Below, piece after piece: positions 1 through 8,922 of a stretch of DNA of 64,000 nt (its first letter is position 1; each line of letters opens with the position of its first letter). Location of the stretch: positions 62,001 through 126,000 of the forward strand of contig SCPD01000004.1 in assembly GCA_005502925.1 (NCBI GenBank), written 5' to 3'. The notes under the pieces were generated by a model. The model saw only the letters and a list, made by a program, of their open reading frames with translations, was not told where the DNA came from and made no database searches. The DNA is from Rhizobiales bacterium Y(2018) (GTDB lineage: Bacteria; Pseudomonadota; Alphaproteobacteria; Rhizobiales; Aestuariivirgaceae). The position numbers and the translations under genes were made by a program.

Positions 1-840
1 AGCCCCGAAGCGCCGATTCTTCTCCTCGATCTGTCCGGCTTCCTTCGTTACGTGCCCTTCGCGGCGCTTTATGACGGCCGGCGCTATCTCGTCGAAGATT
101 TCGCGCCGGCGCTCTACAATCCGGCCAGTCCGACAAAATTCGTGCCCATGCGCCGCGATCGGATCAGAGGAGCGGGCTTCGGCGTCACGCGACCATTTCC
201 CGGCTTCGCGGCGTTGCCAGGCACGGCCCGCGAGTTGGAAACAGTTTTCAAGATCATCGCGGGCAAACCCAGATTCGACGACGACTTCACTCAAAAAAGC
301 CTCGCCAAGGCGCTCTCGACCAAACCTCAGATCCTCCACATCGCAAGTCATTTCCGCTTTCGACCCGGCAACGAAGCCAACTCCTATCTGCTCCTCGGCA
401 ACGGCGACGGCCTCTCCTTGGATCAGCTGCGCTCGCAGAAGCGGTATAATTTCCGGGGCATCGATCTGATCACGCTTTCGGCTTGCGAGACGGCTCTCGG
501 CGGTGGTGCGGAGGGCGAGGAAATCGAAAGCTTCGGCGTGCTCGCGCAAAACAAAGGCGCCTCAGCCGTGATGTCGACGCTCTGGCAGATCGCCGACGAT
601 TCGACGGCAAAGCTCATGGCGGACTTCTATGAAGGTCTCATCACCCATGATCTCGATAAGGCCCGAGCCCTGAGACAGGCCCAGCTCGACCTGATCCAAG
701 GCGCCAAGCCCGAGTCACAAGTCGCCCAGGCCAGCCGCGCAATGACGGCGCTCGAAGACACAGATGAGATCGACAGCACGATGCCCACCGCTCACCCCTA
801 TTATTGGGCCGCCTTCATCCTCATGGGGAACTGGATGTAA
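1..840 (+). CDS. CHAT-domain protein, C-terminal part (5' end outside window)
   Basis: The frame is open from base 1 and shows 279 codons of a CHAT (caspase HetF associated with TPRs) domain. The expected catalytic pair is visible: His at codon 117 in LHIASH and Cys at codon 162 in LSACETA. The end (YYWAAFILMGNWM) is almost identical to the end of the gene that follows 82 bases downstream, so these are tandem paralogues. By comparison with that neighbour the missing N-terminus should be a signal peptide followed by TPR repeats. CHAT proteins are caspase-like cysteine peptidases; the target here is unknown. Only the 3' part is present, so full architecture cannot be stated. Confidence 0.85.
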   Translation, partial: SPEAPILLLDLSGFLRYVPFAALYDGRRYLVEDFAPALYNPASPTKFVPMRRDRIRGAGFGVTRPFPGFAALPGTARELETVFKIIAGKPRFDDDFTQKSLAKALSTKPQILHIASHFRFRPGNEANSYLLLGNGDGLSLDQLRSQKRYNFRGIDLITLSACETALGGGAEGEEIESFGVLAQNKGASAVMSTLWQIADDSTAKLMADFYEGLITHDLDKARALRQAQLDLIQGAKPESQVAQASRAMTALEDTDEIDSTMPTAHPYYWAAFILMGNWM

Positions 841-922
841 GCCCGAAGGCCTTGAGCTGCCGCTATTCGGCTGGAAAAACCTCCCGCTCGCGTCATAATC
901 GGGCATTATCTCGGAATGATCC

Positions 923-3886
923 ATGCGACGGCAATTCGCAAATTTCTGGCTTGCAGTGTTCTTGTGCCTTGTAGGGGCGGATATGTCGCGCCCGGCTCGG
1001 GCCGATCAAGCCGACGTCCCCGCGTTAGCCGCCAGAGCTCAGTCCGGCGACACCAACGCCATGGTCGAGCTAGGGCGGGCATATCTCGACGGCCAGGGAA
1101 AAGATCGCGATCTCGACGCTGCGATCACATGGCTCAGGCGCGCAGCCGAGGCCGACGATCTCCAGGCCACCTACTTGCTGAGCGTTGCTCTGACAGAAAG
1201 AGCGGAACCTGGAGACCTGGACCAGGCTTTGCTTCACGGCGGAACTGTCTTGAGAAACATCGAGGCCAGTCACGCGGACGGTCCTGGAGAAGGCAGCAGG
1301 GATATTGTCTTGATCAACACCCGGCTGGGGATCATCTATCAGAAGCTCGGCCGCGTGTCCGAATCCATCGCCGCCTATGACGCGGCCCGCGAGACTTCCG
1401 AGCGCGCCTTTGGCCGGAATGCCCTGACTGGCTCGGCCTATGCGAATCTGGCTGTCGGGCTTGGCGCGGCAGGGCGCTTTGCGGATGCCTTCGCCGCCAA
1501 TGAGACCGCCTTGTCGATCTTCACCGGCCTCGGCGAGACGGAAAGCCGGGACGTCGCAGACATTCATGTGAACCGGGCGAGCCTCCTCCAAGGCACGGCC
1601 CGCTATCGGGAGGCGTTGCAGGCATACGAGCAGGCCCGCGCGACATTTATGAAGCTCGAGGGCGACAGCAGCCCTGCCCTTGCCAGCGTGCTCAGCAATA
1701 TGAGCATCGTTCATATGGAGCTGAACAACTTCAAGGACGCGCTCGAGCTCCTGCAGCAGGCGCTCGCCCTTCATCGCATGTCGGCATCCCCGAGCGAGGA
1801 GACGATTGCTAATTTCCTCGGCAATATCGGATGGGCCTATAATGGACTCGGCCGCCACGACGAGGCCCGCACTCACTTCGAGGCCGCGCGCGCGGCTTTC
1901 GATCGCCTCTATGGCCCGTCAAATCTCCACAGCATGCGCGCCATCGTCAATCTCGGCACGTTGGATGACGACCTCGGAAAGCATGAGAACGCATTGGCCA
2001 GTTATCGCCGGGCCACGAAGATGGCGGTTGCGGCAAGCGGCGCCGATCACCCCGAAGTGGCGGCGCTTCTGGCCAGGATTGCCAATACGTCGCGCAAGCT
2101 CGGCCATCTTGACGAAGCGGTCGACAGCGCCCTTGAGGCCTATCTGATCCAGACCGGCAGCGTGGACACCGATTTCGACAATATGCGGTACACTTTCCGC
2201 GCCTTGGCCCTGGCACTGGCGGCCAAAGGCAACCGCAGCGCGGCGCTCCTCTTCGCCAAAAAGGCCGTCAACACGCATCAGAATGTGCGTGGCCGCAATG
2301 CTGAGCTCACGCCTCGGCTGCGCTCGACGCTCGGCGAGAGTTTCCAAAGATCATATCGCGACCTCTCCACGCTGCTTCTCGCCGATGGCATATTTACCGA
2401 GGCGCAGTTCGTGGCGAGTCTTCTCAAAAGGGAAGAATTCTTCGATTTCACCCGCCACGGCGCCGGCGCCGAGCCTTCCCAGTTCGAGCCCATCAGCATC
2501 CGCTTGACGAAAGCGGAGGAAGGGATCGAGGCGGCCATCGAGAAGACGATGCGGCCGGTGCATCGCCTCGCCGCCGAACCCGGCGAGGCATCCGGCTCAA
2601 GGAGTCAAAGTCGCACGGACGCGTATCTGGCGCGCCGCAACACACTCCTGCGGGAATTCATCGCCGCCGCCCGCCGGCAACTCGATCGCGCCGAGACTGA
2701 CAGGCTCTTGCGGCAAAGAGAGGCACTCGAACTCGGAGAACGGCATGCGCGGAAAGTCCAGGCGGAGCTGCGGGCGATGGGTCCGAATGTCGTCCTCCTG
2801 CAGGTCATGAGTCTGGAAGACGGTCTGCATCTGTTTGTGAGCGCCGCTGGCCGCGACACAGCGCATCGCGAGACGTCCATTCGTCGGACGGAAATGGCGG
2901 ATCGGGTCATTGCAGCTGTTTCGTCCGTCGAAACGCGCAGTGGCGATGCCGTCGATCAGCTGGCGAAGCTCTACGAGCTTCTGATCGCGCCCGTCCGCCG
3001 CGACATCGAAGCCGCTCTCGATCGGCAAGGTGCGCACCAGCCCGTCCTCTTGCTCGATCTTTCGGGCTTCCTGCGTTATGTGCCGTTCGCCGCGCTAAAT
3101 GACCGAGGCCGCTTTCTCATCGAGGACTTCGCGCTTGCGCGCTTCAATCCGGCCGTCCCGACAAAATTCTCGCCGATCGACCGGAGACGGATCACCGGCG
3201 CGGGATTCGGCGTTACCGGCAAGCATCCGGGCTTCGCTGCGCTTCCGGGCGTCGCGGCGGAACTCGAAACGATATTCCGCGGAACGGACGGCATCGGTTT
3301 TCTCGACGGCTCGCCCCTGATGGACGCGTCATTCGACGAAACCAACCTGCTGGAAGCGCTGACCAAACCTCCGCAAATACTTCACATCGCCAGCCACTTC
3401 CGTTTTCGGCCCGGCAATGAAGCGAACTCCTACCTCCTCCTCGGCAACGGCAAGGAACTCTACCTTGATCGTTTGAGAGACAAGGAGGAATTTCGGTTTG
3501 CCGGCGTCGATCTATTGGTTCTCTCAGCCTGTGAGACAGCGCGCGGCGGCGGCGCCGAGGGCGAGGAAATAGAAAGCTTCGGCGCCCTTGCCCAGGCCAA
3601 AGGCGCCGCAGCGGTCATGTCGACGCTCTGGCAGGTCGCCGACGATTCCACCGCGGCCCTCATGGCCGATTTTTATGACGGACTGGTCGACAAGGGTCTC
3701 GACAAGGCTCGCGCGCTGAGACACGCCCAGCTCAGCCTGATCGGGGCTCGTGAATCCGCGCAACGAGCATCCCGGGCCAACAGAGCAATGACGGTTATCG
3801 AGGAAGCGGACGCAGCGGTGAATGCGTCTGCTGTCGCTCATCCCTATTACTGGGCCGCCTTCATCCTCATGGGGAACTGGATGTGA
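923..3886 (+). CDS. Sel1/TPR-repeat CHAT-domain protein, probably exported
   Basis: The 987-residue protein starts with a hydrophobic segment ending in a likely signal-peptidase site (RPARA-DQ, about residue 27). A Sel1-like repeat (about 36-95) and a run of TPR repeats (about 115-460) follow, then a charged linker, and a CHAT domain fills roughly 620-987. His825 (LHIASH) and Cys870 (LSACETA) are the expected protease dyad. The TPR array is normally a partner-binding or sensing module and CHAT the effector. The gene is a tandem paralogue of the truncated one upstream. Its stop overlaps the 3' end of the convergent UbiB-like gene by 20 bases. Export is inferred from the N-terminus and is unusual for CHAT proteases, most of which are thought to be cytoplasmic. 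Confidence 0.88.
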   Translation: MRRQFANFWLAVFLCLVGADMSRPARADQADVPALAARAQSGDTNAMVELGRAYLDGQGKDRDLDAAITWLRRAAEADDLQATYLLSVALTERAEPGDLDQALLHGGTVLRNIEASHADGPGEGSRDIVLINTRLGIIYQKLGRVSESIAAYDAARETSERAFGRNALTGSAYANLAVGLGAAGRFADAFAANETALSIFTGLGETESRDVADIHVNRASLLQGTARYREALQAYEQARATFMKLEGDSSPALASVLSNMSIVHMELNNFKDALELLQQALALHRMSASPSEETIANFLGNIGWAYNGLGRHDEARTHFEAARAAFDRLYGPSNLHSMRAIVNLGTLDDDLGKHENALASYRRATKMAVAASGADHPEVAALLARIANTSRKLGHLDEAVDSALEAYLIQTGSVDTDFDNMRYTFRALALALAAKGNRSAALLFAKKAVNTHQNVRGRNAELTPRLRSTLGESFQRSYRDLSTLLLADGIFTEAQFVASLLKREEFFDFTRHGAGAEPSQFEPISIRLTKAEEGIEAAIEKTMRPVHRLAAEPGEASGSRSQSRTDAYLARRNTLLREFIAAARRQLDRAETDRLLRQREALELGERHARKVQAELRAMGPNVVLLQVMSLEDGLHLFVSAAGRDTAHRETSIRRTEMADRVIAAVSSVETRSGDAVDQLAKLYELLIAPVRRDIEAALDRQGAHQPVLLLDLSGFLRYVPFAALNDRGRFLIEDFALARFNPAVPTKFSPIDRRRITGAGFGVTGKHPGFAALPGVAAELETIFRGTDGIGFLDGSPLMDASFDETNLLEALTKPPQILHIASHFRFRPGNEANSYLLLGNGKELYLDRLRDKEEFRFAGVDLLVLSACETARGGGAEGEEIESFGALAQAKGAAAVMSTLWQVADDSTAALMADFYDGLVDKGLDKARALRHAQLSLIGARESAQRASRANRAMTVIEEADAAVNASAVAHPYYWAAFILMGNWM

Positions 3887-5231
3887 GGCCCACCGCATCG
3901 AGCGCCGCCGCCTGCCGGGCCGCGACGTTTTCGACGCTGAAACCTTCCAGCGCCTCGTTGAACAGCCGATAGAAATTGAGCTCGGCCCGCAGATGGATGA
4001 ACACCCCGCCGAGGCCGATCGCGGCGCGGTCCATGAACACGAACTCGCGCGGCACCTTGACCGGTCCCTTCTCCTTCAACGCCTGATGCACGGTGAAGGC
4101 CTGGCGCCGGCCATATTGGGCGGGCGACACACCATCGGCAATGGCGCGCACCCGGTCCTCCATCAGAGGACCATAGATGAAGCGCGCCCAGATATTGAGG
4201 ATGTCGATCAGCTCGTTGCTGAGATTCTGGAAGCCCCAGGTCTCATAGGCGTGCACGATGCGCGCCCGGTCATCGGCGAGAAGGCCGCGATAGAGATCGA
4301 CGACGCCCTGGACGAAGCGCGGCGGAAAGATGCGGATGCAGCCATAGTCGAGGAGATTGAGGCCGTTGGGCCTGCCGGTGTCATCGAGGGCAGCCGAATA
4401 ATTGCCGAGATGCGGATCGCCGTGGATCACGCCATGGCCGCAGAACGGCATCCACCAGGCCTCGAAGAGATGCCGGGCGAGCAGATTGCGCGTGTCGAGA
4501 TCATGTTCCTTGAACTCGAGCAATTTGCGTCCCTCGAGCCAGCTCATGGTGATGAGCCGGCGCGTCGACACTTGCGGCTCGACCTCGGGCACATGGATGG
4601 TCGGATGGCCTTTGAGGATTTCCGTGTAGAGCCGGATATGCTTCGCCTCGCGCACATAATCGAGCTCTTCGCGCAGGCGCGCCGCGATCTCCTCGCCGAT
4701 CTCGCTGGTGTCGATCACCGGCGACATCCGCCGATGCAGCGCGAAGATCACGTTGAGCTGCTTGAGATCGGCTTCGACGGCAGAATCCATGTCGGGATAT
4801 TGCAGCTTGCAGGCGAGCGGACGGCCGTCATGCGATGACGCGCGATGCACCTGGCCGAGGGACGCCGCATGCGCCGCCTCATGCGCGAAATCGGCGAAAA
4901 GCGTGCGCCAGTCGGGGCCGAGCTCCGCCGCCATGCGCCGCTTGACGAAGGCCCAGCCCATCGCCGGCGCCTGCGACTGGAGCTGCGCCAGCTCGGCGGC
5001 GTAAGCCTCGGGCAGCGCATCGGGAATGGTGGCGAGCAATTGCGCCACCTTCATCAGCGGACCTTTGAGATTGCCGAGCGCCGCGGCGAGAAGCTGGCCT
5101 TCCGCCGAAGAGCCGCGCTCAGCCCCGAGCAGCCGGCCGGCGGCGATGCGCGCCACGGCGCCGCCCACCCCTGTTCCGACATTGGCGTAGCGGAGCAGTC
5201 GACCAGTCAGGCTGTTCTCGTCGTCTGCCAC
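3867..5231 (-). CDS. ABC1/AarF/UbiB-family atypical kinase
   Basis: This 454-residue protein belongs to the ABC1/ADCK/UbiB family of atypical kinases or ATPases linked to ubiquinone and lipid metabolism. Visible family landmarks are the N-terminal helix with LMKVAQLL (usually KxGQ, here KVAQ), the Ala-rich loop AAHAASLGQVH, the conserved Lys in ACKLQYP, a catalytic-loop-like HGVIHGDPHLGNY and the LLDYGCIRIF metal site. The start is a GTG eight bases after the pepF stop, preceded by GAGG, so it is probably co-transcribed with pepF. The Gly to Ala change in the KxGQ signature is worth noting because that loop keeps the active site closed in characterised members. The substrate is unknown. Confidence 0.88.
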   Translation of the reverse strand: MADDENSLTGRLLRYANVGTGVGGAVARIAAGRLLGAERGSSAEGQLLAAALGNLKGPLMKVAQLLATIPDALPEAYAAELAQLQSQAPAMGWAFVKRRMAAELGPDWRTLFADFAHEAAHAASLGQVHRASSHDGRPLACKLQYPDMDSAVEADLKQLNVIFALHRRMSPVIDTSEIGEEIAARLREELDYVREAKHIRLYTEILKGHPTIHVPEVEPQVSTRRLITMSWLEGRKLLEFKEHDLDTRNLLARHLFEAWWMPFCGHGVIHGDPHLGNYSAALDDTGRPNGLNLLDYGCIRIFPPRFVQGVVDLYRGLLADDRARIVHAYETWGFQNLSNELIDILNIWARFIYGPLMEDRVRAIADGVSPAQYGRRQAFTVHQALKEKGPVKVPREFVFMDRAAIGLGGVFIHLRAELNFYRLFNEALEGFSVENVAARQAAALDAVGLTSSSP

Positions 5232-5239
5232 CTAATGCC

Positions 5240-7027
5240 TCACGCAGCTTCCATCGCTTCGAGCTCGTCGATGAAGCCTTCGATGACCTTGAGGCCCTTC
5301 TGCCAGAAGGCCGGATCGCTCGCATCGAGGCCGAAGGGCTTCAGCAATTCCGTGTGATGCTGAGTGCCGCCGGCTTTAAGCATGGCGAAGTACTTGGCCT
5401 GGAAGCCCTCGGCACTTTCCTGGTAGCGCGCATAGAGCGAGTTCACCAGGCAGTCGCCGAAGGCATAGGCATAGACATAGAAGGGCGAATGGATGAAATG
5501 CGAAACATAGACCCAGAAGGTCTCGTAGCCTTCCGAGAAGGCGATGCCGGAGCCTAGGCTTTCGCCTTGCACTTCGAGCCACAGCGCATTGATCTGGTCG
5601 GCGGTGAGCTCGCCTTCCTTGCGCGCCGTGTGGATCTTGCGCTCGAACGTATAGAAGGCGATCTGGCGCACGACCGTATTGAGCATGTCCTCGACCTTGC
5701 CGGCGAGCATGGCCTTGCGCTTTTTGGGGTCGCTCGCCTGCTTGAGCAGCGCCTGGAAGGTCAGCATCTCGCCGAAGACCGAAGCCGTCTCGGCGAGCGT
5801 CAGCGGCGTCTGCGCCATGAGCGCGCCCTGATCGGCGGCGAGCACCTGATGCACGCCATGGCCCAGTTCATGGGCGAGCGTCATCACGTCACGCGTCTTG
5901 CCCATGTAATTGAGGAGCACGTAAGGATGCGCCGAAGGTACCGTCGGATGCGCGAAGGCGCCTGACGTCTTGCCGGGTCTTACCGGCGCGTCGATCCACT
6001 TCTTGTCGAAGAAGCGGCCGGCGATCTCCGCCATTTCCGGCGCGAAGCCCTCATAGGCGTCGAGCACGGTCGCCTTGGCGTCCTCCCAGGCGACCTCGCG
6101 TGTGTCCTCATGCGGCAAGGGCGCGTTGCGGTCCCAGTGATCGAGCTTGGCCTTGCCGAGCCATTTGGCCTTCATCTGGTAGTAGCGATGCGACAGGCGC
6201 GGATAGGCGGCGCGCACCGCCTCGACGAGAGCGGCGACGACTTCCGGCTCGACCCGGTTGGACAGATGCCGCGCATCAGCGATGTCCTTGAAGCCGCGCC
6301 AGCGATCGGAAATTTCCTTGTCCTTGGCAAGCGTGTTGGTGATGTGGGTGAAGAGCCGGAGATTCTTCTTGAAGGTCTGCGCCAGCGCTTCCGCGCCCGC
6401 TTTGCGCTTCGCTTCGTCCGGATGCATCATCAGCGTCAACGTCGGCTCGAGCGACAGCTCCTCGCCATCGACGGTGAAGCGCATCTCGGCGAGGCTCTCG
6501 TCGAAGAGCCGGTTCCAGGCCGAATAACTCGTCTGCGACTTTTCGAGGAAGAGTTCCTCGATCTTGTCGTCGAGCTGATAGGGTTTCTCCATGCGCAGAT
6601 TGTCGATCCATGGCTGGTAGTGCGCCAGCGCCGGAACTTTAAGCTTCTCCGCCAGATCTTCATCGGCGATCTTGTTGAGCTCGAGCTCGAAGAACAGGAG
6701 CACGGTCGAGATGTTGGTCAGCTTGGCGCTCGCGTCACCGTAGAACTTCGCGCGCGTCGGATCGGTCGTGTCGCCGACATAATAGAGCTGCGCATAGGAG
6801 CCGGCGCGGCCGAGAAGATCGCTCACGGTCTCGTAGGCTTTGATGGCCTTGGCGAGATCGCCGCCGGCGAGCCCTGCGAGCTTGCCCTTGTAGGTCGCAG
6901 CGAATGTCTTCGCGTCTTCCTCGCCGCGCCGCATGTCGGCAGCGAAAGCGGGATCGTCCGGCGCGGCGTAGAGATCGGCGAGATTCCATTCGGGCAAGGT
7001 GCCCAGTTTCGTGGCGGCGGTGTCCAT
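5240..7027 (-). CDS. pepF: Oligoendopeptidase F (M3 family zinc peptidase)
   Basis: The 595-residue protein has the length and motifs of M3B oligoendopeptidase F. The zinc motif HELGH lies at residues 386-390 within LAHELGHGVHQ. The family-typical N-terminal helical domain (about 1-200) precedes the catalytic domain, and the C-terminal SPFYVYAYAFGDCLV segment matches the substrate-binding region of the family. It is a cytoplasmic enzyme cleaving short peptides. It is the first gene of a two-gene unit with the UbiB-like kinase gene. The upstream region (7028-7303) is shared with the divergent response-regulator gene and should contain both promoters. Confidence 0.93.
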   Translation of the reverse strand: MDTAATKLGTLPEWNLADLYAAPDDPAFAADMRRGEEDAKTFAATYKGKLAGLAGGDLAKAIKAYETVSDLLGRAGSYAQLYYVGDTTDPTRAKFYGDASAKLTNISTVLLFFELELNKIADEDLAEKLKVPALAHYQPWIDNLRMEKPYQLDDKIEELFLEKSQTSYSAWNRLFDESLAEMRFTVDGEELSLEPTLTLMMHPDEAKRKAGAEALAQTFKKNLRLFTHITNTLAKDKEISDRWRGFKDIADARHLSNRVEPEVVAALVEAVRAAYPRLSHRYYQMKAKWLGKAKLDHWDRNAPLPHEDTREVAWEDAKATVLDAYEGFAPEMAEIAGRFFDKKWIDAPVRPGKTSGAFAHPTVPSAHPYVLLNYMGKTRDVMTLAHELGHGVHQVLAADQGALMAQTPLTLAETASVFGEMLTFQALLKQASDPKKRKAMLAGKVEDMLNTVVRQIAFYTFERKIHTARKEGELTADQINALWLEVQGESLGSGIAFSEGYETFWVYVSHFIHSPFYVYAYAFGDCLVNSLYARYQESAEGFQAKYFAMLKAGGTQHHTELLKPFGLDASDPAFWQKGLKVIEGFIDELEAMEAA

Positions 7028-7303
7028 GATCCATCCGTTCGATTGTTTTGCTGTTCATATGGCCCATGCATGTGACCTCGGCAATAAGGCCGCGCACCTC
7101 GCCTGACGCAAGGCCACTTTCCGATGGCACTGGACAGCGCGGGCAACTGTCCCCATTCTCGCCATGTCCTTAATGTGCCCTTTACCCTTCTTTGCCACAG
7201 TCGACCCTGAGACGGGGGAAGGCCGGGATGCTGCTGGGCGGTGCGCATCCCAAGACGGCTTTTGCCCCGAATGGCCATATTATCTGAGTGGTGTCGGTCA
7301 AGC

Positions 7304-8797
7304 ATGACAGCGCGCGTTCTTATAGTTGAAGACGATCCGGCCCAGCGGCGCATTCTGGAAGAGATGATGAAACGCTTCGGCTTCGAAGCGGTGAGCGCCG
7401 ACAGCGGCGCCAAGGGGCTAGACATATTGGCCGGCACGACGGGCGGCCAGATCGAGCTCGTCATCCTCGATCTCATGATGCCGGGTATGGATGGGCTCGA
7501 GTTCCTCGAGCGCATGAACAGCGTGCGCGGCCACATTCCGGTGATCGTGCAGACCGCGCAAGGCTCGATCGAGACCGTTATCAAGGCGATGCGTGCCGGC
7601 GCCGATGATTTCGTGGTCAAACCGATTTCGCCCGAGCGCCTGCGTGTTTCGGTACAGAACCTACTCAAGGTCAATGCATTGACCGAGGAGGTCAAGCGCC
7701 TCAACAAGAAGGTTGGCGGCGCCTTGACCTTCGACGATCTCATCGCCTCTTCCGCCGGGATGGCGGGCGTCATCCGGCTCGGCCGGCGCGGCGCCCAGTC
7801 CAATATCCCGATCCTGATCGAGGGCCAGTCGGGTGTGGGCAAGGAGATCATCGCCCGCGCCATTCATGGCGAAAGCGAGCGGCGCGGCCGCAACTTCGTC
7901 GCCGTCAATTGCGGCGCCATTCCGGAAAATCTGGTCGAAAGCATCCTGTTCGGCCATGAGAAGGGCTCCTTCACCGGCGCTACCGCCAAGCATATCGGCA
8001 AGTTCCAGGAGGCCGATGGCGGCACGCTGTTCCTCGACGAAGTGGCTGAGCTGCCGCTCGACATGCAGGTGAAGCTCCTGCGCGCCATCCAGGAAGGCGA
8101 GATCGATCCGGTCGGATCGCGCAAGCCCACGAAGGTCAACATAAGGCTCATCTCGGCCACCAACCGCAACATGATCGAGATGGTCAAGGCCGGCGAATTC
8201 CGCGAGGATCTCTATTACCGTTTGAACGTCTTCCCGGTCATGGTGCCGCCGCTCAAGGACCGCAAGGACGACATCCCCGCCCTCGTCAACCACTTCATCA
8301 CCCGCTTCGCCGCCGAGGAAGGCCGCAAGGTTCATGGCATCGAGCCCAAGGCGCTGGCGATGCTGCAGCTCTACAGCTGGCCGGGCAATGTCCGCCAGCT
8401 CGAGAACACGGTGTTTCGCGCCATCGTCCTGTGCGAGGGCGACACCCTCGAAATCCAGGATTTCCCGCAAATCGCCTCGCTGGTCGAAGGTTATGAGGTG
8501 AAAATCCCGGACCTGCCGGCGACCCCGACGCCGGCGCCCGTCGGGGCCGGCCCTTCACGCTCGACCGGCTCGGTCATTTCGGACGGCATGGCGATCGGCA
8601 TCCCGGCGGTTACCGATGGCGGCCATATCCGCAAGCTGGAGGAGATCGAGGCCGACATGATTCGCCTGGCGCTCCACCGCTATCGTGGCCAAATGTCGGA
8701 AGTTGCACGGAAATTGGGCATCGGGCGGTCGACGCTCTACCGCAAGATGCGCGACCTCGGCCTCGATGACGACGAAAACGGCCGTTCGACCGCCTGA
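7304..8797 (+). CDS. Sigma-54-dependent response regulator (NtrC type)
   Basis: This 497-residue protein has three NtrC-type modules. The receiver domain (1-120) carries the acidic pair EDD and a phosphoacceptor Asp in VILDLMMPGMDG. The AAA+ sigma-54 activator domain (about 145-375) has Walker A (GQSGVGKE), the sigma-54 contact loop as GSFTGA, and Walker B (GGTLFLDEVAE). A Fis-type helix-turn-helix follows (about 455-490). An upstream in-frame start exists at 7241, but the receiver domain begins at the ATG at 7304 (MTARVLIVEDD), so that start is chosen. No histidine kinase gene is adjacent. The gene is followed by two cell-wall genes in the same direction, which may or may not be targets. Confidence 0.92.
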   Translation: MTARVLIVEDDPAQRRILEEMMKRFGFEAVSADSGAKGLDILAGTTGGQIELVILDLMMPGMDGLEFLERMNSVRGHIPVIVQTAQGSIETVIKAMRAGADDFVVKPISPERLRVSVQNLLKVNALTEEVKRLNKKVGGALTFDDLIASSAGMAGVIRLGRRGAQSNIPILIEGQSGVGKEIIARAIHGESERRGRNFVAVNCGAIPENLVESILFGHEKGSFTGATAKHIGKFQEADGGTLFLDEVAELPLDMQVKLLRAIQEGEIDPVGSRKPTKVNIRLISATNRNMIEMVKAGEFREDLYYRLNVFPVMVPPLKDRKDDIPALVNHFITRFAAEEGRKVHGIEPKALAMLQLYSWPGNVRQLENTVFRAIVLCEGDTLEIQDFPQIASLVEGYEVKIPDLPATPTPAPVGAGPSRSTGSVISDGMAIGIPAVTDGGHIRKLEEIEADMIRLALHRYRGQMSEVARKLGIGRSTLYRKMRDLGLDDDENGRSTA

Positions 8798-8922
8798 CCC
8801 GGCCTCGGGTTGCGGCAAAAACGTGACAGTCCTGGTTTAATGCAACCAAGGGAAGCTCTGACCGTTGAAATGCCATGAAGCCCCGGTTAGCTAAGGCAGC
8901 AACTCTTGGGAGTATACCGATA

